Made by a program: the position numbers and the translations under genes
From: Bradyrhizobium huanghuaihaiense
Lineage (GTDB): Bacteria; Pseudomonadota; Alphaproteobacteria; Rhizobiales; Xanthobacteraceae
Reading direction: 5' to 3'
NCBI RefSeq assembly: GCF_007830635.1
Contig: NZ_VLLA01000001.1
Location: forward strand, 653,868 to 717,867
DNA length: 64,000 nucleotides
Part shown: piece by piece, positions 9,072-17,914 of the stretch
Layout of the letters: every line of letters begins with the position of its first letter
Numbering within the stretch: position 1 is the stretch's first letter
The notes under the pieces: generated by a model
Database searches by the model: none
Told to the model about the DNA's origin: nothing
The model's input: only the letters and a program-made list of their open reading frames with translations

Positions 9072-9086
9072 TCGATCTCAGTTGTT

Positions 9087-9205
9087 GTCGTCCCGGCGAA
9101 GGCCGGGACCCATAGCCACCGCGGTTCGTTTTGCGATGGCTGGAGCTGCCAGCTTAGCCAAAACCAAGTGTCGTGGTTATGGGTCCCGGCTTTCGCCGGG
9201 ACGAC
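9087..9205. repeat. Palindromic repeat, family D copy 1, between trmD and rimM
   Basis: GTCGTCCCGGCGAAGGCCGGGACCC at the left is mirrored by GGGTCCCGGCTTTCGCCGGGACGAC at the right. Copies lie at 17753-17874 and 49495-49622. The right arm reaches into rimM and supplies its stop codon. Confidence 0.9.
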
Positions 9206-9737
9206 TCGCGGACGGGGCAGCGTCCTCGTCCCGATCGCCCTCGATCTCCTGCGGCAGCGCGATCACGACGCGGCCGCCTTTGAGATCGACCTCCGGCACC
9301 ACCGCATTGGAGAACGGCAGCAGCATCGTCGCGCCCTTGAGGGGCGCGATCTCGATGATGTCGCCGGCGCCGAAATTATGGATCGCGAGTACACGGCCGA
9401 GCGCATCGCCGTCGGTGGTGACGGCGGCGAGCCCGATCAAATCGGTGTGGTAATATTCGTCCTCGTCGGTCGCAGGCAGCTTGTCGCGCGGGACGTAGAG
9501 CTCGATGCCGTTGAGGCGCTCGGCCTCATCGCGGGTCGTGACGCCCTTGAACGTCGCGACCAGATGATCCTTGGCCTCGCGCGCCGTCGCGACCTCGAAC
9601 TGGCGCTTGCCGTCCTTGGCGAGAAGCGGACCGTAGCGGCGCACGGCAAACGGATCTTCGGTGAAGGTCCATAGCTTGACCGCACCGCGCACACCATGCG
9701 CGGCGCCGATCCGCGCGACGCAGACCAGCGCCGACAT
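9177..9737 (-). CDS. rimM: Ribosome maturation factor RimM
   Basis: A 16S rRNA processing factor that binds S19 and helps mature the 30S head. It begins [21 protein letters not shown], the typical RimM N-terminal barrel, and contains the PRC-barrel segment (YYHTDLIGL...[15 protein letters not shown]) in the C-terminal half. The last residues SRPGESRDP and the TAA stop are encoded by the arm of repeat D1, so the C-terminus looks remodelled. At 186 residues it is within the family range. Confidence 0.96.
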   Translation of the reverse strand: MSALVCVARIGAAHGVRGAVKLWTFTEDPFAVRRYGPLLAKDGKRQFEVATAREAKDHLVATFKGVTTRDEAERLNGIELYVPRDKLPATDEDEYYHTDLIGLAAVTTDGDALGRVLAIHNFGAGDIIEIAPLKGATMLLPFSNAVVPEVDLKGGRVVIALPQEIEGDRDEDAAPSASRPGESRDP

Positions 9738-9746
9738 GGTCTAGCC

Positions 9747-10079
9747 TTAGCCCTTCGCGGCGGCTTCGGCCTGCGCCTTGCGCTCCTTGCGCGGCACGGC
9801 CTTCTCGGGGTTGTTGCGCGCTTCGCGCTTCTTGACGCCGGCGGCATCGAGGAAACGCATCACGCGGTCCGACGGCTGCGCGCCCTTGGCGAGCCAGGAC
9901 TTCACCTTGTCCATGTCGAGCTTCAGGCGGGTCTCGTTGTCCTTCGGCAGCAGCGGGTTGAAATAGCCGAGACGCTCGATGAAGCGGCCATCGCGGGGAA
10001 AGCGCGAGTCGGCGACGACGACGTGATAGACGGGACGCTTCTTGGTGCCTGCGCGGGCGAGGCGGATAACGACGGACAT
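9747..10079 (-). CDS. rpsP: 30S ribosomal protein S16
   Basis: Small-subunit protein S16, beginning [21 protein letters not shown] and including the conserved [14 protein letters not shown] segment. The 110 residues carry a Lys/Ala/Glu-rich C-terminal tail common in alphaproteobacteria. It lies between ffh and rimM, 9 bp upstream of rimM, as expected for this operon. Confidence 0.98.
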   Translation of the reverse strand: MSVVIRLARAGTKKRPVYHVVVADSRFPRDGRFIERLGYFNPLLPKDNETRLKLDMDKVKSWLAKGAQPSDRVMRFLDAAGVKKREARNNPEKAVPRKERKAQAEAAAKG

Positions 10080-10165
10080 CTAGTTCTCCTTCAAAGTACG
10101 TTTTGTTCGGTTGATTGGTATTCCGCGTCGCGCGAGACCGGTTGCGATCCCGTGCGACGAATTCC

Positions 10166-11713
10166 TCATTTCTTCTTGCCCGGGAAACCGCCGAGGCCCG
10201 GCAGCGTCGGCTTGCCGCTCAGCCCGGTCAGTCCAGGAAGGTTCGGCAGACCGCTGCGGAGACCGGGCGGCAGATCCTTCGGCAAATTCGGCAGGCCTTG
10301 TCCGCCGCCGCTCTGCATCTTTTCCTGCATAGCCTTCATCTCTTCCGGCGAGGGCATCTTCATGCCGCCGCCAAAGCCCATCGCCTGCGCGATTCCGGCG
10401 AGCGGGCCGCGCTTGCCCGAGCCCATGGCCTTCATCACGTCGGCCATGTTCCGGTGCATCTTCAGCAGCTTGTTGACGTGCTCGACGCTCTGGCCGCTGC
10501 CGGCTGCGATACGCTTCTTGCGGCTCGCTTTCAGCACGTCCGGATGACGGCGCTCGTCGCGCGTCATGGAATCGATGATCGCGACCTGGCGCTTCAAGAT
10601 CTTGTCGTCGATGCCGGCCGCCGCGATCTGGTTCTTCATCTTGGAGATGCCGGGCATCATGCCCATCAGGCCGCTGATGCCGCCCATGTTGGACATCTGC
10701 AAAAGCTGCTCGCGCATGTCGTTGAGGTCGAACTGACCCTTACGCATGCGCTCGGCGGTGCGCGCGGCCTTCTCGGCGTCGATATTGGCGGCGGCACGTT
10801 CGACCAGCGAGACCACGTCGCCCATGCCGAGGATGCGGCCGGCGATACGGTCGGGGTGGAAATCCTCCAGCGCGTCGGTCTTTTCACCGGTGCCGATCAG
10901 CTTGATCGGCTTGCCGGTGACCGCGCGCATCGACAGCGCAGCACCGCCGCGGCCGTCGCCGTCCACACGTGTCAGCACGATGCCGGTGAGGCCGACGCGC
11001 TGATCGAACGAGCGCGCAAGGTTCACGGCGTCCTGGCCGGTGAGGCTGTCGGCGACCAGCAGCACTTCGTGCGGATTGGCGGCGGCTTTGATCGCCGCGG
11101 CTTCCGCCATCATCTCTTCGTCGAGCGTGGTGCGGCCGGCGGTGTCGAGCAGCACGATGTCGTAGCCGCCGAGCTTGCCGGCTTCCAGCGCGCGTTTTGC
11201 GATCTGCGGCGGCTGCTGGCCGGCGACAATCGGGAGCGTCGGAATGTCGAGGTCGCGGCCGAGCACGGCCAGCTGCTCCATCGCGGCCGGACGATAGACG
11301 TCGAGCGAGGCCATCAGCACCTTGCGCTTGTCGCGCTGGACCAGGCGGCGGGCGAGCTTTGCGGTGGTGGTCGTCTTACCCGAACCCTGCAGGCCGACCA
11401 TCATGATCGGCACCGGCGGCACGGAATTGACGTCGATGGTCTGGCCTTCGGCGCCGAGCGTGTTGATCAGCTCGTCGTGGACGATCTTGACCACCATCTG
11501 GCCGGGCGTGACCGACTTGACGACGGTGGCGCCGATCGCCTGCTCGCGGACGCGCTCGGTGAAGCTGCGCACCACTTCGAGCGCGACGTCGGCCTCCAGC
11601 AGCGCGCGGCGCACCTCGCGCATCGCGGCGTCGACGTCCTTTTCGGTCAGCGCACCGCGCCCCGTCAGACGATCGAGAATGCCACCAAGCCGTTCCGACA
11701 GATTGTCGAACAA
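10166..11713 (-). CDS. ffh: Signal recognition particle protein Ffh
   Basis: The GTPase of the SRP, which binds signal sequences of nascent membrane proteins and docks with FtsY. The 515 residues hold an N domain, a G domain with GLQGSGKTTTTAKLA, DTAGRTTLDE and TRVDGDGRGG, and a Met-rich M domain (roughly 295-450) that binds 4.5S RNA and signal sequences. The tail after about residue 450 is Gly/Leu/Pro-rich and ends GGFPGKKK. It is the first gene of the cluster; ftsY is also in this window. Confidence 0.98.
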   Translation of the reverse strand: MFDNLSERLGGILDRLTGRGALTEKDVDAAMREVRRALLEADVALEVVRSFTERVREQAIGATVVKSVTPGQMVVKIVHDELINTLGAEGQTIDVNSVPPVPIMMVGLQGSGKTTTTAKLARRLVQRDKRKVLMASLDVYRPAAMEQLAVLGRDLDIPTLPIVAGQQPPQIAKRALEAGKLGGYDIVLLDTAGRTTLDEEMMAEAAAIKAAANPHEVLLVADSLTGQDAVNLARSFDQRVGLTGIVLTRVDGDGRGGAALSMRAVTGKPIKLIGTGEKTDALEDFHPDRIAGRILGMGDVVSLVERAAANIDAEKAARTAERMRKGQFDLNDMREQLLQMSNMGGISGLMGMMPGISKMKNQIAAAGIDDKILKRQVAIIDSMTRDERRHPDVLKASRKKRIAAGSGQSVEHVNKLLKMHRNMADVMKAMGSGKRGPLAGIAQAMGFGGGMKMPSPEEMKAMQEKMQSGGGQGLPNLPKDLPPGLRSGLPNLPGLTGLSGKPTLPGLGGFPGKKK

Positions 11714-11730
11714 TGCCGTTGTCCTTCTTT

Positions 11731-11864
11731 ACCTCTCCCCGCCTGCGGGGAGAGGTCGGATCGCCCTTGCGATCCGGGTGAGGGGGTACGGGACCATCTA
11801 CGCGCATCACACGCGGAGAGAGCCCCTCACCCCGACCCTCTCCCCGCAGGAGCGGGGCGAGGGA
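11731..11864. repeat. Palindromic intergenic repeat, family F copy 1
   Basis: ACCTCTCCCCGCCTGCGGGGAGAGGT and the matching CCCTCTCCCCGCAGG element face each other, with CCGGGTGAGGGG and CCCCTCACCC inside. Copies lie at 19152-19282, 24100-24277 and, truncated, at 62731-62784. The 436-bp gap 11714-12149 holds this repeat and otherwise no recognisable gene. Confidence 0.85.
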
Positions 11865-12149
11865 GCAGAAAACCAAACACCTTTACGCCCGAGGGCGCAC
11901 AGCGCTGTCGGGCGTTGGCCTCCGGCCTCGAGGACCGGTCGGCGGGTCGAAAAGAAAGCCTTTCCGAGAAAGTGGCGGGGTTAAACGCCGCTCCCGCCCA
12001 AAAGTCAAGGAAAGTTAGGGCGCCGGGACGCCTCTGCTAGGGCAAGACACTGAAAATATGATCTTTTTTGCGGCGGGTTCCTTTTCCGCCGTCCCCGCCC
12101 ATATAGGCGGTGATGTCCTACCGCCCCGACCAACCCTAGAAGCCCGCCC

Positions 12150-13214
12150 GTGCCGGTCACCCGCCGCCGCCTTTTCGGACTGCTTGCCGGAGCCGGCGCT
12201 CTGGTCGGCGTCCCCTCCCTCTGGATGTCCCGCATGAAGACCTATGACGGCCCCGCCTCCGACCATTTCAACGGCCTGCACTTCTTCGATCCGGACGGAG
12301 CGCCGCCGAAATCGCTTCGCGAGGTGCTGCGCTGGCAGTTCAGCGGCAAGCGCCAGCGGGCGGCCTGGCCCGAATGGGCCCCGAGCCCGCATGCCGACAC
12401 CCCGCCGCAGCGGGTCGATGGCGACAAGGTGCGGCTCTCCTTCGTCGGTCACGCCAGCTGGCTGATCCAGGCCGGCGGCCTCAACATCCTCGTCGATCCC
12501 GTCTGGTCCTCGCGGGTCTCGCCGGTCAACTTCGCCGGGCCGAAGCGGCACAACGATCCCGGCATCGCCTTCGAGAAGCTGCCGAAGGTCGACGTCGTGC
12601 TGGTGTCGCACGGCCATTACGATCATCTGGACATGGCGACGCTGTCGCGCCTCGCCAAGAATTTTGGCCCGCGCGTGGTGACCCCGCTCGGCAATGACGT
12701 CACGATGCACGGCGTCGATCCCACGATCAGGGCGGAAGCGTTCGACTGGCACGACCGCGTCGAGCTCGGCGAAGGTGTCGCCGTTCATCTGGTGCCGACC
12801 CGGCACTGGACCGCGCGCGGCCTGTTCGACCGCAACAAGGCGCTGTGGGCGAGTTTTGTCTTGGAGACGCCGGCCGGGAAAATCTACGTGGTCTGCGATT
12901 CCGGCTATGGCGACGGCCGGCATTTCCGCCGGGTCGCCGAGAAGCACGGGAAGCTGCGCCTCGCCATCCTCCCCATCGGCGCCTACGAGCCGCGCTGGTT
13001 CATGCGCGACCAGCACATGAACCCCGAGGATGCGGTGAAGGCGCTGGCCGATTGCGGCGCCGAGGCCGCGCTCGGGCATCATCACGGCACGTTCCAGCTG
13101 ACCGACGAAGCGATCGACGCGCCGGCCAAAGCACTCGTCGAAGCGCTCGATGCGGCGAAGATTCCGCAGGAGAAGTTCGTGGCGATGAAGCCGGGGCAGG
13201 TGGTGGAGATTTAG
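12150..13214 (+). CDS. MBL-fold metallo-hydrolase, NAPE-PLD-like
   Basis: A 354-residue metallo-beta-lactamase-fold hydrolase. The metal motif HGHYDHLD is at residues 154-161; further conserved metal or core segments are PTRHWTARG, CDSGYGDG and IGAYEPRWFM. This set matches the group of N-acyl-phosphatidylethanolamine phospholipase D-like and RomA-like proteins. The N-terminus (TRRRLFGLLAGAGALVG) looks like a Tat signal or anchor, so it probably acts outside the cytoplasm. The start is GTG. The substrate, perhaps a phospholipid-type phosphodiester, is inferred only from the family. Confidence 0.8.
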   Translation: MPVTRRRLFGLLAGAGALVGVPSLWMSRMKTYDGPASDHFNGLHFFDPDGAPPKSLREVLRWQFSGKRQRAAWPEWAPSPHADTPPQRVDGDKVRLSFVGHASWLIQAGGLNILVDPVWSSRVSPVNFAGPKRHNDPGIAFEKLPKVDVVLVSHGHYDHLDMATLSRLAKNFGPRVVTPLGNDVTMHGVDPTIRAEAFDWHDRVELGEGVAVHLVPTRHWTARGLFDRNKALWASFVLETPAGKIYVVCDSGYGDGRHFRRVAEKHGKLRLAILPIGAYEPRWFMRDQHMNPEDAVKALADCGAEAALGHHHGTFQLTDEAIDAPAKALVEALDAAKIPQEKFVAMKPGQVVEI

Positions 13215-13390
13215 GTCGTGTCCCCATAAACCCGGCGGCGTGATGCGACGAAAGCAATGTCCGCTTTGCTCCTATCGCGACAAGTGCGTGCGGCTCTGCG
13301 CCGTTGAACCAGAAAGCCCCTGACGCAACAAAACACCATGAATTTCTTTCGGTCGGAAGACCTTGATCGATCGATGGATGGAGCCGGCCT

Positions 13391-13801
13391 GTGGGATTTT
13401 TGCTGAGAATTGTGCTTGCAACCGCTATCGTGAACCTTGCTCCAGCCGTCGCCCAGGCGAAGAACGCCGTCGCTTCTCCTGCCTTGCAGAAGGAATTCGA
13501 TGGCTTCATCGAGAAGTTTCGCGCGGCGCTGAAGGCAAACGATTCCGTCGCCGTCGCCGGTATGACACGATTGCCGTTCATGAACGACAACGCAATTCGC
13601 GACGCCGCGCAATTTGGCGCCAAGACCTATCGGACCTCGTTCACGGCAAAAAATCGCGCGTGTATCCAGCGCGGCAAGGCCGTCTACGATCGCGATGATT
13701 ATAAGAACGACAGTTACTTCATCTTCTGCGGCGAGCTCATCTTCGTCTTTACCAAGACGCCGGCGGGGTTCCTTTTTACTGATATCAGCGCGAATGATTG
13801 A
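13391..13801 (+). CDS. Small secreted protein of unknown function
   Basis: A 136-residue protein with a signal peptide (LLRIVLATAIVNLAPAVAQA) and a GTG start. The mature part contains an FDGFIEKFRAALKAND helix, an aromatic-rich C-terminal half and two Cys (NRACIQ, YFIFCGEL) that may form a disulfide. The pattern resembles NTF2-like secreted proteins, but the family is not certain. The 176 bp before it hold no gene; the sequence near 13250-13290 may be a decayed dispersed repeat. Confidence 0.6.
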   Translation: MGFLLRIVLATAIVNLAPAVAQAKNAVASPALQKEFDGFIEKFRAALKANDSVAVAGMTRLPFMNDNAIRDAAQFGAKTYRTSFTAKNRACIQRGKAVYDRDDYKNDSYFIFCGELIFVFTKTPAGFLFTDISAND

Positions 13802-13837
13802 TTAGGTGTTGCGGCGATGTGCCTCTTACGAAAGAGG

Positions 13838-14548
13838 TTACTGCCCCGCCTTGATCGCCCAGCTCACATTCACCGTCACCGACAGCGTCTCCTCGCCCGG
13901 CGCAACCGCGGCGGGCGCCGCCATCGGCGCTGGTGCCATCCGCGCCTTGAATAGCGGCACCGGAGCACCGCCCTCCGACACGCTGAGCGGCGCGCCAAGC
14001 GTCACGCCGGTCGCCTTCGCATAGATCTCCGCCTTGCGCCGCGCGTCGGCCACCGCCTGCTCGCGTGCATCGTCGAGCAGCTTCGAGGCCTGCGTCACCT
14101 CGAACGAGATATTGCCGATGTCGTTGGCGCCGGCGCTGACCAGCGTGTCGATGATGCCGGCCACCTTGGTCACGTCGCGGATCTTCACGGTGACGCGGTT
14201 GGAGGCGCGGAAGCCTGTTACGGGCGAGGCGCCGGTGGATTTGTTCTGGCCGTATTGCGGCTGCAGCGACAGCCGCGAGGTCTGGTAGTCCTTCTCGGCG
14301 ATGCCGGCGCCTTTCAGCGCCAGCAGCACCTTGCCCATCGCGGCATTGTTGGCATCGGAGGCTTCCTTCGCCGTCTTGGCGTCATTGGCGACACCTGCAT
14401 CGATCTGCGCGAGATCAGGCGCCACCGACACAGTGGCTTCGCCGCTGACCGAGATCGCGGCGGGAAAATCGTCGGCGCGCGCGGGCGTGGCCAGCAGCGT
14501 GGTGGCAAGGACGGCGGCGAGTATTGCAGGCTTTTTCATCACTCTCAC
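13838..14548 (-). CDS. SIMPL domain (DUF541) periplasmic protein
   Basis: A 236-residue exported protein with a signal peptide (KPAILAAVLATTLLATPARA). The SIMPL (DUF541) segments are ISVSGEATVSVAPDLAQID at the mature N-terminus, QTSRLSLQPQY, and a C-terminal VTVNVSWAI strand. SIMPL proteins are envelope proteins linked to oxidative-stress tolerance in some bacteria, but the biochemical role is unknown. A GTG start overlaps the stop of the upstream gene; an ATG three codons further in is an equal alternative. The two genes are probably translationally coupled. Confidence 0.85.
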   Translation of the reverse strand: MRVMKKPAILAAVLATTLLATPARADDFPAAISVSGEATVSVAPDLAQIDAGVANDAKTAKEASDANNAAMGKVLLALKGAGIAEKDYQTSRLSLQPQYGQNKSTGASPVTGFRASNRVTVKIRDVTKVAGIIDTLVSAGANDIGNISFEVTQASKLLDDAREQAVADARRKAEIYAKATGVTLGAPLSVSEGGAPVPLFKARMAPAPMAAPAAVAPGEETLSVTVNVSWAIKAGQ

Positions 14549-15357
14549 TTCAGCGGCACGAAAACATTGATCACGAGCTTGTCCTCAGCCGTCTTCAGGG
14601 GATCGGTGAGGTATTCCTCGATGAAGGTGTCCTTGGCTTCCAGTCTCTTGTCGTCGAGGTGATTGGTGATCGCCTCATAGGTGTTGTCCATGTTGTCGTA
14701 GGAGCCGCGATGGACGAATTTCAGCGCCTTGCCCTCCGGCGATTTGCCGACGCTCATGTCCTTGGGCAGGTTCTTGGGATCCTGCTCGACCGGGATCTCG
14801 GCGAGGAAGGTGAAGCCGGTGTCGTCCGTCGAGGTGTAGACGATCATCGAATTGCCGGCGTGCTTGATGCCCTGCTTGTCCAGCAGCGTGTTCAGCGTCT
14901 TGAAGGCGTCGATCAGCGTGTCGAAGGCGGAATCCCAATTGGCAGTGCCCTTGACCATCACGACCTTCTTCGGCTCGAGCGTGGTCTCGAGCCCGAAGGG
15001 ATCGGCGGTCTGCACCGGAGCGGGGGTGGCGGCCGCGGCGGGCGGTGGGGCCGCCGGGCTCGGCGAGGCGCTGGCTGCGGGCGCCGGCGATGCTGCAGGA
15101 GCAGGTGAGGCACTCGCCGCAGGTGAGGGTGTTGCCGCAGGAGCGGGCGAAGCACTCGCAGCCGGAGCGGGCGAAGCCGACGGGGCCGGCGCAGGACTTG
15201 TCGAAGAGGGGCTTGTCGAAGAGGGGCTTGTCGAAGAGGGGCTCGCCGAGGCAGCCGGCGCCGGGCTCGGGGACTGCGCCAGAGCGCCTGACAGCCCAAG
15301 CGACAAGGCCGCTGCCGGGATCAGCGCGGCCAAAGCGAGACGACGAAAACTGGTCAT
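14545..15357 (-). CDS. Secreted GyrI-like (effector-binding) domain protein
   Basis: A 270-residue exported protein. The signal peptide (FRRLALAALIPAAALSLGLSG) is followed by a Pro/Ala/Ser low-complexity stretch (about residues 28-115) and a C-terminal GyrI-like or AraC effector-binding domain (about 118-270), seen in the KFVHRGSYDNMDNTYEAI segment. GyrI-like domains usually bind small hydrophobic ligands in cytoplasmic regulators; here the domain is exported. The linker contains a 15-bp tandem repeat. It is coupled to the SIMPL gene by a 4-bp overlap. Confidence 0.8.
   Translation of the reverse strand: MTSFRRLALAALIPAAALSLGLSGALAQSPSPAPAASASPSSTSPSSTSPSSTSPAPAPSASPAPAASASPAPAATPSPAASASPAPAASPAPAASASPSPAAPPPAAAATPAPVQTADPFGLETTLEPKKVVMVKGTANWDSAFDTLIDAFKTLNTLLDKQGIKHAGNSMIVYTSTDDTGFTFLAEIPVEQDPKNLPKDMSVGKSPEGKALKFVHRGSYDNMDNTYEAITNHLDDKRLEAKDTFIEEYLTDPLKTAEDKLVINVFVPLK
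15197..15241 (-). repeat. 15-bp tandem repeat, three units, in a coding linker
   Basis: CTTGTCGAAGAGGGG occurs three times in a row at 15197-15211, 15212-15226 and 15227-15241. It codes for repeated SPSST units in the low-complexity linker of the secreted GyrI-like protein, so copy-number change stays in frame. Confidence 0.9.
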
Positions 15358-15592
15358 TTTATTCTCCCCAAGGCCCCCGGTCCGCCAGGGCCTCAATTCA
15401 TCAAGACCTTACCCACCAAGGCCTTAACCCGGCCGCGCGTCCCGGTTCGCGCGAACCGCGCCGTTCTAACACGCGAGCGCCGAATTCGTCCCATGACAGA
15501 TGCGTCATGGCAGATGTCCTGCTCGCGGCGGCAAATCACTGGCCAAGCGGCCTGGGAACACCATATAAGACGGGCGAAATTCGGGAATTTTC

Positions 15593-16468
15593 ATGAGCGC
15601 GCTGGCCCACCACGCATTTGCCAAGATGAACGGCATCGGCAACGAGATCGTCGTTGTCGACATGCGCGACTCCGCGGCAAGGGTGACGCCGGACGACGCC
15701 CGCGCCGTGGCGTCCGCGCAGGGCGGCGTGCCCTACGACCAGCTCATGGTGCTGCAGAAGCCGCGGCTCGACGGCACCGAAGCCTTCATCAGCATCTACA
15801 ACAATGACGGCTCCGAAGCCGGCGCCTGCGGCAACGGCATGCGCTGCGTGGTCCGCCGCATCTTCGAGAAGACCGGACAGACCACGGCGACCTTCGAGAC
15901 GGCGGCCGGCCTGCTCAATGCCTGGCAGGGCCCCGCGCCCGATCTCTACACGGTCGACATGGGCGCGCCGAAATTCGGCTGGCAGGACATTCCGCTGGCG
16001 GAAGAGTTTCGCGACACCCGCTACATCGAACTGCAGATCGGGCCGATCGACAATCCGATCCTGCATTCGCCCTCAGCAGTGAGCATGGGCAATCCGCACG
16101 CGGTGTTCTGGGTCGACGACGTCAACGCCTATGATCTCGGCCGCTTCGGTCCGCTGCTGGAAAATCATCCGATCTTCCCCGAGCGCGCCAACATCACGCT
16201 CGCCCATATCGTCGATCCCCAGCACATCACCATCCGCACCTGGGAGCGCGGCGCCGGTCTGACCCGGGCCTGCGGTTCGGCGGCCTGCGCGACGGCGGTT
16301 GCGGCCGCACGCCTGAAGCGCGCCGAGCGCAAGGTCGAGATCACGCTGCCCGGCGGCAAGCTCGGCATCGAATGGCGTGAGCGCGACGACCATGTGCTGA
16401 TGACGGGCACGGCGACCTTCGAATATGAAGGCAATTTCGATCCGGCGCTGTTTGCGCCGGTCGGCTGA
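15593..16468 (+). CDS. dapF: Diaminopimelate epimerase
   Basis: Interconverts LL- and meso-diaminopimelate for lysine and peptidoglycan synthesis in the cytoplasm. The 291 residues include the start [19 protein letters not shown], the first catalytic Cys in [13 protein letters not shown] (Cys 79) and the second in [13 protein letters not shown] (near 226). The stop overlaps the mtaB start (TGATG), so the two genes are coupled. Confidence 0.98.
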   Translation: MSALAHHAFAKMNGIGNEIVVVDMRDSAARVTPDDARAVASAQGGVPYDQLMVLQKPRLDGTEAFISIYNNDGSEAGACGNGMRCVVRRIFEKTGQTTATFETAAGLLNAWQGPAPDLYTVDMGAPKFGWQDIPLAEEFRDTRYIELQIGPIDNPILHSPSAVSMGNPHAVFWVDDVNAYDLGRFGPLLENHPIFPERANITLAHIVDPQHITIRTWERGAGLTRACGSAACATAVAAARLKRAERKVEITLPGGKLGIEWRERDDHVLMTGTATFEYEGNFDPALFAPVG

Positions 16469-17721
16469 TGGCCGTCGACATCGTCACCTTCGGCTGCCGC
16501 CTCAACGCCTTCGAGGCCGAGGTGATCCGCAGCAAAGCGGAAGGCGCAGGCCTTTCCGACACCATCGTCATCAACAGCTGCGCCGTCACCAACGAGGCGG
16601 TGGCGCAGGCGCGTCAGTCGATCCGCAAGCTGAAGCGCGAGCGTCCCGAGGCGCGCATCGTCGTCACCGGCTGCGCGGCGCAGACGCAAAGCCAGATGTT
16701 CGCCGACATGGCCGAGGTCGACCGCGTCGTCGGCAATGACGACAAGATGCGCAGCGAAGCGTGGCGCGAGACGCGCGATGCGTTCGACATAGGTGCCAGC
16801 GAAAAGATCGCCGTCAGCGACATCATGGCTATCAGGGAGATGGCGCCGCATCTCATTGACGGCTTTGCCAGCGGCCTGCCGCGCGTGTTCGTGCAGGTGC
16901 AGAACGGCTGCGACCACCGCTGCACCTTCTGCATCATCCCGTTCGGCCGCGGCAATTCGCGTTCGGTGCCGATGGGCGCGGTGGTCGAGCAGGTGCGGGC
17001 ATTGGCCGAGCGCGGCCATGCCGAGATCGTGCTGACCGGCGTCGATCTCACCAGCTACGGCGCTGATCTGCCCGGTGCGCCGAAGCTCGGCATGCTGACG
17101 AAGCAGATTTTGCGGCATGTGCCGGAGCTCAAGCGCCTGCGCATCTCTTCGATCGATTCGATCGAGGCCGATCATGACCTGCTCGATGCCATCACTGAGG
17201 ATGCGCGCCTGATGCCGCATCTGCACTTGTCGCTGCAGTCAGGCGACGACATGATCCTGAAGCGCATGAAGCGGCGGCACTTGCGGAGCGATGCGATCGC
17301 CTTCTGCGACCAGGTGCGCCGCTTGCGCCCGGACATCGCCCTCGGCGCGGACATCATCGCGGGCTTTCCGACCGAGACAGAGGAGATGTTCTCGCGCTCG
17401 CTCGACCTCGTCGAAGAATGCGGCCTCACCTTCCTGCACGTCTTCCCCTATTCCCCGCGCCCCGGCACGCCCGCCGCGCGGATGCCGCAGGTTGCGGGCG
17501 GCGTGATCAAGGAACGCGCGAAGCGGCTGCGCGCAGCCGGCGAGGCGGCGCTGCGGCAGCGGCTGCAAGCGGAGATCGGCGCGACACGCGAGGTGCTGAT
17601 CGAGAGCGAGGAGCAGGGCCGCACCGAGCATTATCTGCCGGTGGCGGTAGCGGGTGAGCGTGTGGGGAGTGTCGTGCCACGGATGATCACCGGCAGCGAT
17701 GGCGAGCGGCTGACCACGTAA
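16468..17721 (+). CDS. mtaB: tRNA t6A37 methylthiotransferase MtaB
   Basis: A radical-SAM enzyme that converts t6A to ms2t6A at tRNA position 37. The 417 residues contain the N-terminal UPF0004 domain with three cluster Cys (TFGCRLNAFE, INSCAVTNEA, VTGCAAQTQ) and the radical-SAM motif GCDHRCTFCIIPFGRG near residues 148-163. A C-terminal TRAM-like region follows. It is cytoplasmic and overlaps dapF by 1 bp, so the two share a transcript. MiaB is an alternative, but the length and GCRLNAFE motif favour MtaB. Confidence 0.93.
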   Translation: MAVDIVTFGCRLNAFEAEVIRSKAEGAGLSDTIVINSCAVTNEAVAQARQSIRKLKRERPEARIVVTGCAAQTQSQMFADMAEVDRVVGNDDKMRSEAWRETRDAFDIGASEKIAVSDIMAIREMAPHLIDGFASGLPRVFVQVQNGCDHRCTFCIIPFGRGNSRSVPMGAVVEQVRALAERGHAEIVLTGVDLTSYGADLPGAPKLGMLTKQILRHVPELKRLRISSIDSIEADHDLLDAITEDARLMPHLHLSLQSGDDMILKRMKRRHLRSDAIAFCDQVRRLRPDIALGADIIAGFPTETEEMFSRSLDLVEECGLTFLHVFPYSPRPGTPAARMPQVAGGVIKERAKRLRAAGEAALRQRLQAEIGATREVLIESEEQGRTEHYLPVAVAGERVGSVVPRMITGSDGERLTT

Positions 17722-17752
17722 TCTGCGGTCATCCCACAACTGCATCCCCAAC

Positions 17753-17874
17753 GTCGTCCTGGCGAAAGCCAGGACCCATTACCCCAGGGCGTAGTTGTTG
17801 AATGCGATTGATAACCACCAGTCTTCGTCAAACCGAATTCGGTGGTAATGGGTCCTGGCTTTCGCCAGGACGAC
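17753..17874. repeat. Palindromic intergenic repeat, family D copy 2
   Basis: CGTCGTCCTGGCGAAAGCCAGGACCCATTACC is mirrored by GGTAATGGGTCCTGGCTTTCGCCAGGACGAC. Compensatory CT/AG changes relative to the other D copies preserve the stem. Confidence 0.88.
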
Positions 17875-17914
17875 AGCGGAGAGCTTGGCACGCAGCGCGG
17901 GGCCTAACGCGCTC

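Noticed and set aside
11376..11876. A minus-strand frame covering the start of ffh and repeat F1
   Set aside because: The N-terminal part is translated repeat and the rest is a shifted frame of ffh.
10115..12040. A 641-codon plus-strand open frame opposite ffh
   Set aside because: It is an antisense shadow running on through repeat F1; composition is unlike real proteins.
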